This document shows, in pieces, positions 1-5,337 of a stretch of DNA of 5,337 bases. Source of the stretch: Candidatus Omnitrophota bacterium (GTDB lineage Bacteria; Omnitrophota; Gorgyraeia; JABMRG01); NCBI GenBank assembly GCA_013202935.1, contig JABMRG010000119.1, positions 1 through 5,337 on the forward strand. Reading direction: 5' to 3'. The position numbers were made by a program, and so were the translations under genes. The notes beneath the pieces are model-generated. The model had not been told where the DNA came from and made no database searches. It saw only the letters and a list, made by a program, of their open reading frames with translations. Position 1 is the stretch's first letter, and every line of letters begins with the position of its first letter.

Positions 1-344
1 CCTTGATACCATATTTTGGTGAGGTCCTGTTGAGGCTACCGCGTAGTGCCCCGCACATAGGTTTTATAGAACATTTTTGGCTAATAAATTCTGCCGCAGT
101 ATTAGGCATAACAATAGCATATTTTAAACCAGGAACCAAGTTTCCACATTCAGGCCATGTGCTTTTAAGTACCTGCGCTTCACTCTTTCATGTAATTATG
201 GCGATTGGACAAGGAATGAACTGGTATGTATACCCGGCGATATTTACGTTTCTCTTTCTTGCGGTATGGCTACCCTGCTGTATAAGCGATATAGTCTTCC
301 CGCTCCTTTTCGTAAAAAACCCGGACCTCTCACATCACCATTAA
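1..344 (+). CDS. Membrane protein of unknown function, C-terminal part (probably cut by the left edge)
   Basis: The reading frame is open from the left edge to a TAA at 342-344. Its first possible start is a TTG at 3-5, too close to the edge to trust, so I treat the gene as 5'-partial. The visible 113 residues are strongly hydrophobic. Likely membrane segments are at about residues 25-41 (FWLINSAAVLGITIAYF), 52-72 (HVLLSTCASLFHVIMAIGQG) and 74-104, the last long enough for one kinked or two short helices broken by PCC (91-93) and by D96 and P100. Histidines lie near the helix ends (H18, H24, H49, H52, H63), and the protein ends in SHHH. Such residues could bind metal or haem, but I see no family motif that proves it. 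I do not recognise the family. The gene is followed at once by a repeat cluster, with no recognisable terminator. That this is a real gene rests on its length and coherent membrane topology. Confidence 0.6.
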   Translation, partial: LIPYFGEVLLRLPRSAPHIGFIEHFWLINSAAVLGITIAYFKPGTKFPHSGHVLLSTCASLFHVIMAIGQGMNWYVYPAIFTFLFLAVWLPCCISDIVFPLLFVKNPDLSHHH

Positions 345-356
345 TGGGAACGTTTT

Positions 357-422
357 ATAAGCATGGGGACACTTTGCAATAAGTCTGGGGACACTTCACA
401 ATAAGTCTGGGGACACTTCACA
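357..422 (+). repeat. Three tandem 22-bp units with GGGGACACTT core
   Basis: Three 22-base units run head to tail at 357-378, 379-400 and 401-422. Units 2 and 3 are identical; unit 1 differs from them at four positions. Each unit starts with ATAAG, then three bases, then the core GGGGACACTT (cores at 365-374, 387-396 and 409-418). The period is not a multiple of three, so the repeat does not encode a repeated peptide. The units are the forward half of an inverted cluster whose other half is at 450-511. Confidence 0.9.
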
Positions 423-441
423 TTGGTTTAATACATAGTAA

Positions 442-513
442 AGTAAGTGAAGTGTCCCCATGCAAGTAGTAAGTGAAGTGTCCCCATGCAAGTAGTAAGT
501 GAAGTGTCCCCAG
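442..513 (-). repeat. Three inverted units with AAGTGTCCCC core, 26-bp period
   Basis: AAGTGTCCCC, the reverse complement of the left-hand core, occurs at 450-459, 476-485 and 502-511, spaced 26 bases apart. The 26-base blocks at 450-475 and 476-501 are identical. A partial copy of the block end (AGTAAGTG) precedes them at 442-449. The third core is followed by AG rather than ATGC. The spacers (ATGCAAGTAGTAAGTG) differ from those of the left-hand units, so the two halves share the core and its flanks but not the whole unit. Confidence 0.9.
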
Positions 514-524
514 TATAAGTGGTA

Positions 525-1379
525 ATGAAGTATTCCGACTATTTAAAAAAACGTTTCAATGCAAAAGTTCACAAGGTAAGTGTTGATGCCGGGTTTTCAT
601 GTCCGAACAGGGATGGAAAGATTGGCGAAGGTGGATGTATATATTGTGACAATAGGGCATTCAGTTTTCAGAACCGCAATCAAACTCAACTCTCCTTGGA
701 ACAACAGGTAGAAGAGGGAATAGAGGCTGCACAAAAAAGGTTTAAGGCAGAGAAGTTTATTATATATTTTCAAGCCCATACAAATACCTATGCACCAGTT
801 GAAGAGTTAAAAGAAAAATACGATATAATAAAGAGATTCAAAGATGTCGTCGGTATCTCAATAGGTACTCGGCCTGACTGTGTAGATAATGAGATCCTGG
901 AGCTTATAGCTAGTTATGCAGATGATTATGATGTATGGATTGAGTATGGCTTGCAAAGCATACATAACAAGACTCTTGGGTTTATCAATCGAGGCCACGC
1001 ATATGAGGACTTTTTAAAGTCTATTGAACTTACCCGAAAGTATCCTATCAAGATTTGTGTGCATCTTATTCTGGGACTTCCTAATGAGACTAAAGAGATG
1101 ATGCTTGAGACAGCAAAGGAGATGGCCAGATTGAGAATAGATGGCATAAAGATACACCCTTTGCATGTAGTCAAAGGTACTAAGCTGGAAGAGCTATATC
1201 TGCAGGGTAAATATCTGCCGCTTGAGCTTAATACCTACATAGAGCTTCTTTCAGGTTTTATAAGTCTTCTTTGGCCGGATACTCTAATCCAGCGATTAAG
1301 CGCATATTGCCCTAAGGAGCTCCTAGTAGCTCCAGAATGGGTCTCCAAGAGAAATATCATAGAGAGCTCTATCAGTTAA
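525..1379 (+). CDS. YhcC/YtqA-type radical SAM protein (TIGR01212 family)
   Basis: This is a radical S-adenosylmethionine enzyme of the Elp3-like group that includes E. coli YhcC and B. subtilis YtqA; its substrate is not established. Numbered from the ATG at 525, the iron-sulfur cysteines are C26, C38 and C41 in CPNRDGKIGEGGCIYC. This is the long CX11CX2C form of the family rather than the classical CX3CX2C. Family blocks follow in order: YFQAHTNTYAP, GTRPDCVDNEIL, WIEYGLQSIHNKTLGFINRG, HLILGLPNET, DGIKIHPLHVVKGT and, near the end, LLVAPEW. The length of 284 residues is slightly below YhcC (about 309) because the C-terminus is short. A GTG at 519 is also in frame, and a TAA sits directly before it at 516-518. 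I prefer the ATG because MKYSDYLKKRF resembles family N-termini. Neither start has a good Shine-Dalgarno. The repeat cluster ends 11 bases upstream of this ATG. The gcv operon follows after 78 bases and probably has its own promoter. Confidence 0.92.
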   Translation: MKYSDYLKKRFNAKVHKVSVDAGFSCPNRDGKIGEGGCIYCDNRAFSFQNRNQTQLSLEQQVEEGIEAAQKRFKAEKFIIYFQAHTNTYAPVEELKEKYDIIKRFKDVVGISIGTRPDCVDNEILELIASYADDYDVWIEYGLQSIHNKTLGFINRGHAYEDFLKSIELTRKYPIKICVHLILGLPNETKEMMLETAKEMARLRIDGIKIHPLHVVKGTKLEELYLQGKYLPLELNTYIELLSGFISLLWPDTLIQRLSAYCPKELLVAPEWVSKRNIIESSIS

Positions 1380-1397
1380 CATTGCTCCAATTTCCCC

Positions 1398-1427
1398 TTT
1401 ACTTATTATTATACTATATGCTATAAT
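1398..1427 (+). promoter_or_regulatory. Candidate sigma-70-type promoter for the gcv operon
   Basis: A perfect TATAAT lies at 1422-1427. TTTACT at 1398-1403 is a possible -35 (four of six matches to TTGACA) with an 18-base spacer that is almost entirely A and T. Transcription would begin near 1434 and leave a leader of only about 24 bases before gcvT. That is too short to hold a glycine riboswitch, and nothing like one is seen in the whole 78-base gap. AT-rich DNA gives such matches by chance, so the support is the position in the only gap before a four-gene operon. Confidence 0.5.
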
Positions 1428-1457
1428 ACACCCTCCTAAAAACCCCTTTTCACTCTG

Positions 1458-2555
1458 ATGGAAGATACATTATTAAGACAAACCCCATTATTTAAGCTCC
1501 ATAAAGCCCTAGGTGCAAGATTAGCCCCTTTTGGCGGCTGGCTTATGCCTATCCAGTATAAGGGAATCCTTACTGAACACCAACATACCCGTAGTTCGGC
1601 GTCTCTATTTGACATATGCCATATGGGTGAGTTTATGATTTATGGTGATGTTGTAAAGAGTGGTATTGAAAATATTATTACATTTAGCCTCTCAGGTATG
1701 GAGATTGGCAAATGCCACTATGGTTTTATGCTTAATAAGGATGGTGGCATAATAGATGACCTTGTAATATATAAGCTTGCAGAAGAAAAATATATGATTG
1801 TTGTAAATGCTGCTACAAAGAATAAGGATTTTGCACATCTTAAGGAGAATCTTTCAACGGATGCTAAGCTGGAAGATATATCAGAAGATACTGCAAAACT
1901 TGATCTCCAGGGCCCTCTCTCAAGAGATATATTAGTGAAACTTGTCTCAGAGAGAGTCCTTGATTTAGGTTATTACTCATTTGGGCATTTTGCAGCATTT
2001 GGAGAAGATAATATAATCAGCCGTACAGGTTATACAGGTGAATTAGGATATGAGCTCTATGTCAAGACTTCTATGGCAGAAAGCCTATGGAACATGCTCC
2101 TTGCAGATGAAAGGATAGAACCAGCAGGTCTTGGCGCAAGGGATACTCTGCGCCTTGAGATGGGGTATCCTTTATATGGACAGGATATAGATGATAAGAC
2201 CACTCCCCTTGAAGCAGGCCTGGAGCACTTTGTTGATTTTAATAAAGAGTTTATAGGAAAAGACGCGCTTATTAAACAAAAAAAAGAGGGGTTATCAAAG
2301 AAGCTGGCCTCTTTTAAGACAGATTCACGCCGCAGCCCACGCCATAACGATAAGATATTTGCTGAAGGAAAAGAGGTCGGTATTGTAACAAGCGGCTCGT
2401 TCTCACCAAGCCTTGGAATGGGAATAGGAATAGGTTATGTAGAAAATGGTTATGACTGGCTCGGTGCAAAGATTACTATAAAGAGTGAAAAGTCAGAGTT
2501 AGAGGCAAAGATAATAGATAAGCCATTTTATAAGGAGGGTACAGCCAGGAAATGA
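1458..2555 (+). CDS. gcvT: Glycine cleavage system T protein (aminomethyltransferase)
   Basis: GcvT takes the aminomethyl group held on the lipoyl arm of GcvH, transfers its methylene carbon to tetrahydrofolate to give 5,10-methylene-THF, and releases ammonia (EC 2.1.2.10). The protein has 365 residues, normal for the family. The N-terminus reads TPLFKLHKALGARLAPFGGWLMPIQY (9-34), as expected. FDICHMGEF (51-59) matches the usual FDVSHMGE with Cys for Ser. GGIIDDL (96-102) contains the conserved Asp pair that includes the catalytic aspartate. RTGYTGELGYELY (189-201) and GLGARDTLRLEMGYPLYGQD form the folate-binding core. The C-terminal barrel carries VGIVTSGSFSPSLGMGIGIG (from 307). The ATG at 1458 fits the family start, but no Shine-Dalgarno precedes it: the 20 bases upstream are pyrimidine-rich and include CCTCCT. 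The stop overlaps the gcvH start as ATGA. Confidence 0.97.
   Translation: MEDTLLRQTPLFKLHKALGARLAPFGGWLMPIQYKGILTEHQHTRSSASLFDICHMGEFMIYGDVVKSGIENIITFSLSGMEIGKCHYGFMLNKDGGIIDDLVIYKLAEEKYMIVVNAATKNKDFAHLKENLSTDAKLEDISEDTAKLDLQGPLSRDILVKLVSERVLDLGYYSFGHFAAFGEDNIISRTGYTGELGYELYVKTSMAESLWNMLLADERIEPAGLGARDTLRLEMGYPLYGQDIDDKTTPLEAGLEHFVDFNKEFIGKDALIKQKKEGLSKKLASFKTDSRRSPRHNDKIFAEGKEVGIVTSGSFSPSLGMGIGIGYVENGYDWLGAKITIKSEKSELEAKIIDKPFYKEGTARK
2532..2538 (+). promoter_or_regulatory. Strong Shine-Dalgarno for gcvH inside the gcvT end
   Basis: AAGGAGG lies at 2532-2538, 13 bases before the gcvH ATG at 2552, which is longer than the usual 5-9. A second, weaker AGGA at 2547-2550 is only one base from the start. 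The distant strong site may help ribosomes finishing gcvT re-initiate at the overlapping ATGA. It contrasts with the absent site in front of gcvT. Confidence 0.55.
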
Positions 2556-2938
2556 ATATACCAGAAGGGCTACTTTACACAAAAGAACATGAATGGGCAA
2601 AGATAGAAGGAAGCAAGGTAGTAGTAGGTATAAGCGATTATGCGCAGAGTTCATTGGGAGATATTACCTTTGTTGAACTGCCAAAGGTTGGAGATGAGGT
2701 TAAACAGTTTAAGACACTTACTACTATTGAATCAGTAAAGGCAGCATCTGATGTATATGCTCCTTTAACAGGTAAAGTAGTGAAGATAAATGAGAAGATA
2801 GTAAACTCACCTGAAGTTGTTAATCAGTCTTCGTATGAAGATGGCTGGTTTGTGGTATTGGAGATTAAGGATGAGAATGAGAAGAAAAATCTTATGAATG
2901 CTGCTGATTATAAAACCTATGTGGAAGGCTTATCTTAA
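2552..2938 (+). CDS. gcvH: Glycine cleavage system H protein (lipoyl carrier)
   Basis: GcvH is the small lipoylated shuttle protein that carries the aminomethyl intermediate from the P protein to the T protein and is then reoxidised by dihydrolipoamide dehydrogenase. It has 128 residues, against 129 in E. coli. The N-terminal YTKEHEWAKIEG (9-20) is the family signature, followed by VGISDYAQSSLGDITFVELP (25-44). The lipoyl attachment site is K63 in TIESVKAASDVYAP, with the usual ESVKA context. The C-terminal EDGWFVVLEIKDENE block and the final AADYKTYV helix are also conserved. The ATG overlaps the gcvT stop by four bases, and the TAA stop at 2936-2938 touches the gcvPA start with no gap, so the three genes should be translated together. 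Lipoylation enzymes are not in the window. Confidence 0.97.
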   Translation: MNIPEGLLYTKEHEWAKIEGSKVVVGISDYAQSSLGDITFVELPKVGDEVKQFKTLTTIESVKAASDVYAPLTGKVVKINEKIVNSPEVVNQSSYEDGWFVVLEIKDENEKKNLMNAADYKTYVEGLS

Positions 2939-4276
2939 ATGAGTTATATTCCCCACACAAAAGAACAGACTAAAGAGATGCTTAAGGCTATAGGCATATC
3001 ATCTATTGAAGGCCTCTTTAAGGATATCAAGAAAGAGCTGCGTCCAAAATCCTTTGATATACCTAAAGGCAGATCTGAATTTGAAGTAATAGAAAAGATG
3101 CATAAACTTGCCTCAAAGAATGCAACAGATCTTACTAACTTCTTAGGCGGTGGTTTTTATGATCATTATATACCTGCTGCTGTTGATGCAATTGTAAGCC
3201 GGCCCGAATTTTACACAGCCTATACTCCATACCAGCCTGAGTCCTCACAAGGATGGCTTCAATCTATCTATGAGTACCAGACTGCTATATGTGAACTTAC
3301 AGGTTTAGATACTGCAAATGCTTCTCTTTATGATGGAGGAACCGCTCTCTATGAAGCAGCTATGATGGCTATAAGGATTACTGGCAGGAATAAGATAATA
3401 ATGGATAGCGGCGTAAGCCTTATTTACAGGACTATGCTTTACACATATACCTCGAACCTATCAATAGAGTTTGTTGAAACACCAGTTATCCATGGCCAGA
3501 GCTCACGAGATGAAATTTATAAGCATCTTGATGAAAAAACAGCAGCTGTTATAGTGCAGAACCCTAATTTTTTTGGTGCTATTGATGACCATTCAGATGT
3601 TATAGAAAAGGCCCACTCTTTTGGAGCACTTGCTATTATGAGTGTATACCCCATATCTTTAGGGGTATTAAAAACACCTGGTGAGATGGGAGCAGATATA
3701 GCAACTGGTGAGGGCCAGAGCCTTGGCATACCTTTATCTTTTGGAGGTCCTTATCTGGGTTTTATGGCTTGCAAGAAAGATTTCGTACGAAAGATGCCTG
3801 GCAGGATTGCAGGTGCTACTGTGGATAAAGATGGCAAGAGGGGCTTTGTCCTTACTTTGCAGGCAAGAGAGCAGCATATAAGAAGAGAAAAAGCCACATC
3901 GAACATATGTTCCAATGAGTCGCTGTGTGCTTTAAGAGCCTCTGTATATACATCTTTAGTTGGTAAAGAAGGCATTGTTGAGCTTGCAAAGCTTAACCAC
4001 GATAAGAGTGAGTTTGCAAAAGGCCTACTTGAGAAGATACCTGGTATTGAGGTAAAGAGAAGCTCCCCTACATTTAATGAGTTTACTATTGTTCTCAACA
4101 AGAACGCAGATGTTGTAGTGCAGAAGATGATCGATAAGGGTTTTGCAGCAGGATTTCCTTTAGGAAGATTCTATAAAGGCATGAACCGTTATCTTCTTAT
4201 TGCGGTTACAGAGAAGAGGACAAAAGAAGAGATAGAGAAGTTTGCTGAGGCGCTGGAGAAGATATTATGCAGTTAA
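2939..4276 (+). CDS. gcvPA: Glycine dehydrogenase (decarboxylating) subunit 1
   Basis: This is the N-terminal-half subunit of the two-part P protein, which with GcvPB decarboxylates glycine (EC 1.4.4.2). It has a PLP aminotransferase fold but does not supply the PLP lysine; that comes from GcvPB. The length of 445 residues is normal for the split subunit. Recognisable blocks are YIPHTKEQTKEMLKAIGISS at the N-terminus, FLGGGFYDHYIPAAVDAI (68-85), YTPYQPESSQGWLQ (95-108), SLYDGGTA (129-136), SFGGPYLGF (267-275) and EQHIRREKATSNIC (311-324). The ATG directly follows the gcvH stop. GGAAGG at 2923-2928, ten bases upstream, is a reasonable ribosome site. The last 10 bases overlap gcvPB. No frameshift or missing block is seen. 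Confidence 0.97.
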   Translation: MSYIPHTKEQTKEMLKAIGISSIEGLFKDIKKELRPKSFDIPKGRSEFEVIEKMHKLASKNATDLTNFLGGGFYDHYIPAAVDAIVSRPEFYTAYTPYQPESSQGWLQSIYEYQTAICELTGLDTANASLYDGGTALYEAAMMAIRITGRNKIIMDSGVSLIYRTMLYTYTSNLSIEFVETPVIHGQSSRDEIYKHLDEKTAAVIVQNPNFFGAIDDHSDVIEKAHSFGALAIMSVYPISLGVLKTPGEMGADIATGEGQSLGIPLSFGGPYLGFMACKKDFVRKMPGRIAGATVDKDGKRGFVLTLQAREQHIRREKATSNICSNESLCALRASVYTSLVGKEGIVELAKLNHDKSEFAKGLLEKIPGIEVKRSSPTFNEFTIVLNKNADVVVQKMIDKGFAAGFPLGRFYKGMNRYLLIAVTEKRTKEEIEKFAEALEKILCS

Positions 4277-5337
4277 TATATGAAAAGTCTATAAAGGGAA
4301 GAAGAGGCTTTAAGCTTCCTGTATCAGACGTCGAAAAAAAGACAGAGATACCTAAGCAGTATAGCCGAAAAGAAAAAGCTAACCTCCCAGAGGCCTCTGA
4401 ACTGGATGCAGTGCGCCACTTTACTAATCTTTCACATATGAACTTCTCAGTAGATGGTAACTTTTATCCCCTAGGATCCTGTACGATGAAATATAACCCG
4501 AAGTTTACTGAAAAGATAGTCAACATTGAAGGGTTCTTGGAACTTCATCCTCTAATACCTCAGCTTTTAGGAGGAGGAAGGCTTGCTCAAGGTTCTCTTG
4601 AGGTCATCTATAATACTGAGAAGCTTCTTTGTGAGATTACAGGCATGGAGGCGTTTACTATGCAGCCCATGGCAGGTGCGCACGGAGAATTGACAGGTGT
4701 TATGCTTATAGCAGCCTACCATAAGAGCAAAGGCCATCGCAGAAAACATGTGATTGTTCCTGACTCATCCCATGGTACCAACCCTGCAAGCGCAGCTATC
4801 GCAGGATATGATGTTATAGTTGTTAAGACTGATAAAGATGGCTGTATGGATATGGAAGAGTTTAAGAAAAACTTAACTGATGAAGTGGCTGCCGTTATGC
4901 TTACATGCCCTAACACGCTTGGGGTATTCAACCCAAAGATAAAGGAGATAACAGGCCTGGCCCATTCTGTTGATGCGTTGGTATATTATGATGGGGCAAA
5001 CTTAAATGCCATAATGGGTAAATGCCGTCCAGGAGATGTAGGCTTTGATGTGGTGCATCTTAATCTTCACAAGACCTTTGCAACGCCTCATGGTGGCGGC
5101 GGCCCAGGTGCAGGGCCTGTTGGAGTGAGCAAGAGCATAGTTGAGTTTTTACCAATTTCAAGGGTGATGAAGCGGCCTGGAGGCGCATTCTATCTCGACT
5201 ACAACAACCCTAAATCTATAGGATTTATTGCGCCATTTTATGGAAACTTTGCTGTAATATTAAAGGCATATGCCTATATGTTACTTTTAGGCAAGGAAGG
5301 CCTTATAGAGGTAAGCGAGTATGCGGTCTTAAATGCA
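4267..5337 (+). CDS. gcvPB: Glycine dehydrogenase (decarboxylating) subunit 2, cut by the right edge
   Basis: This is the PLP-binding subunit of the split P protein. The frame is open from an ATG at 4267 through the last base (357 codons, no stop). Family members have roughly 480-490 residues, so about 120-130 are missing to the right. The start MQLIYEKSIKGRRGFKLP resembles family N-termini. Later blocks are YPLGSCTMKYNPK (67-79), MQPMAGAHGELTG (132-144), DSSHGTNPASAA (166-177), YYDGANLNAIMG (240-251) and HLNLHKTFATPHGGGGPGAG. K269 in that last block is the expected Schiff-base lysine for pyridoxal phosphate, and D242 and H169 sit in cofactor-contact motifs. The start overlaps the gcvPA end by 10 bases. 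GGAG at 4255-4258, eight bases upstream, supports it; the nearby ATG at 4280 is in another frame. Confidence 0.96.
   Translation, partial: MQLIYEKSIKGRRGFKLPVSDVEKKTEIPKQYSRKEKANLPEASELDAVRHFTNLSHMNFSVDGNFYPLGSCTMKYNPKFTEKIVNIEGFLELHPLIPQLLGGGRLAQGSLEVIYNTEKLLCEITGMEAFTMQPMAGAHGELTGVMLIAAYHKSKGHRRKHVIVPDSSHGTNPASAAIAGYDVIVVKTDKDGCMDMEEFKKNLTDEVAAVMLTCPNTLGVFNPKIKEITGLAHSVDALVYYDGANLNAIMGKCRPGDVGFDVVHLNLHKTFATPHGGGGPGAGPVGVSKSIVEFLPISRVMKRPGGAFYLDYNNPKSIGFIAPFYGNFAVILKAYAYMLLLGKEGLIEVSEYAVLNA

Larger units (their letters stand above)
357..513. mobile_element. Inverted repeat cluster, probable REP/MITE-like element
   Basis: The two triplets face each other across a 20-25 base AT-rich loop, giving three units forward and three inverted. 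Perfect pairings include 361-374 with 450-463 or 476-489 (14 bp, GCATGGGGACACTT type), 408-421 with 447-460 (14 bp), and 385-399 or 407-421 with 499-513 (15 bp). DNA or RNA from this region could therefore form one long cruciform or hairpin, or several alternative ones. Short GC-rich inverted units between genes are typical of REP elements mobilised by IS200-like (Y1, RAYT) transposases. From memory, GGGGACACTT-type repeats often accompany such transposases in genomes of uncultured bacteria. No transposase is in the window, so mobility is an inference. No T-tract follows the stem, so it is not a standard intrinsic terminator. Confidence 0.5.

Noticed and set aside
338..347. CCATTAATGG palindrome over the stop codon of the first gene
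   Set aside because: It is a single 10-base palindrome with no second copy and no match to an operator I know, so chance is sufficient.
423..443. Promoter in the AT-rich loop between the repeat halves
   Set aside because: TAATAC and TACATA resemble a -10 box, but no -35 match lies at a suitable distance, so chance is likely in AT-rich sequence.
357..513. CRISPR array
   Set aside because: The shared core is only 10-15 bases, the gaps between cores are 12-16 bases and are themselves repeated, and the orientation flips in the middle. None of this fits CRISPR repeats and unique spacers.
357..513. Intrinsic terminator for the upstream membrane protein gene
   Set aside because: The inverted units can pair, but no run of T follows the right arms and the stem is broken by long spacers. 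It could slow polymerase, but it is not a standard terminator.
1359..1372. Hairpin ATAGAGAGCTCTAT at the end of the radical SAM gene as a terminator
   Set aside because: The stem is at most five or six AT-rich pairs with a tiny loop, lies inside the coding region and has no following T-tract.
3517..4101. Reverse-strand open frames opposite gcvPA
   Set aside because: They lie wholly within a well-conserved gene and have no recognisable motifs; they reflect the codon pattern of the real gene. The same holds for reverse frames opposite the radical SAM gene and gcvPB.

Overview
The window is bacterial. Five genes with clear start and stop limits or clear edges lie on the plus strand, preceded by the end of a sixth. 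Base composition is AT-leaning, and codons such as ATA, AGA and AGG are common. The glycine decarboxylase is split into two subunits (GcvPA and GcvPB), as in Firmicutes, Thermotogae and many deeply branching or uncultured phyla, and unlike the single-chain P protein of E. coli. Together with the GGGGACACTT repeat cluster, this makes an uncultured lineage such as Omnitrophota, or a Nitrospirota- or Deltaproteobacteria-like bacterium, plausible. That placement is an inference, and nothing in the window fixes the phylum.

Layout. Positions 1-344 hold the C-terminal part of an unrecognised, histidine-tailed membrane protein that probably begins outside the window. Positions 357-513 hold a compact repeat cluster: three GGGGACACTT units on the left, a short AT-rich loop, then three inverted AAGTGTCCCC units on the right. 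Positions 525-1379 encode a YhcC/YtqA-type (TIGR01212) radical SAM protein whose start codon lies only 11 bases after the last repeat. Positions 1380-1457 form a short gap with a good candidate sigma-70-type promoter. From 1458 to the right edge runs a tightly packed glycine cleavage operon, gcvT-gcvH-gcvPA-gcvPB. Its last gene is cut by the window edge about three quarters of the way through.

How the genes work together. GcvPA and GcvPB form the PLP-dependent glycine decarboxylase, which loads the aminomethyl group onto the lipoyl-lysine of GcvH. GcvT transfers the methylene carbon to tetrahydrofolate and releases ammonia. The fourth component, dihydrolipoamide dehydrogenase (L protein), is not in the window. 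All four gcv genes overlap, abut or nearly overlap, so they should be made from one message and translated in a coupled way. The system is reversible, so it could serve glycine breakdown, one-carbon supply or glycine synthesis.

The metabolic part is conventional. The item most worth a second look is the inverted repeat cluster at 357-513, which looks like a REP/MITE-type or transposon-derived element and forms the immediate upstream region of the radical SAM gene. I found no strong evidence of a wholly new system.
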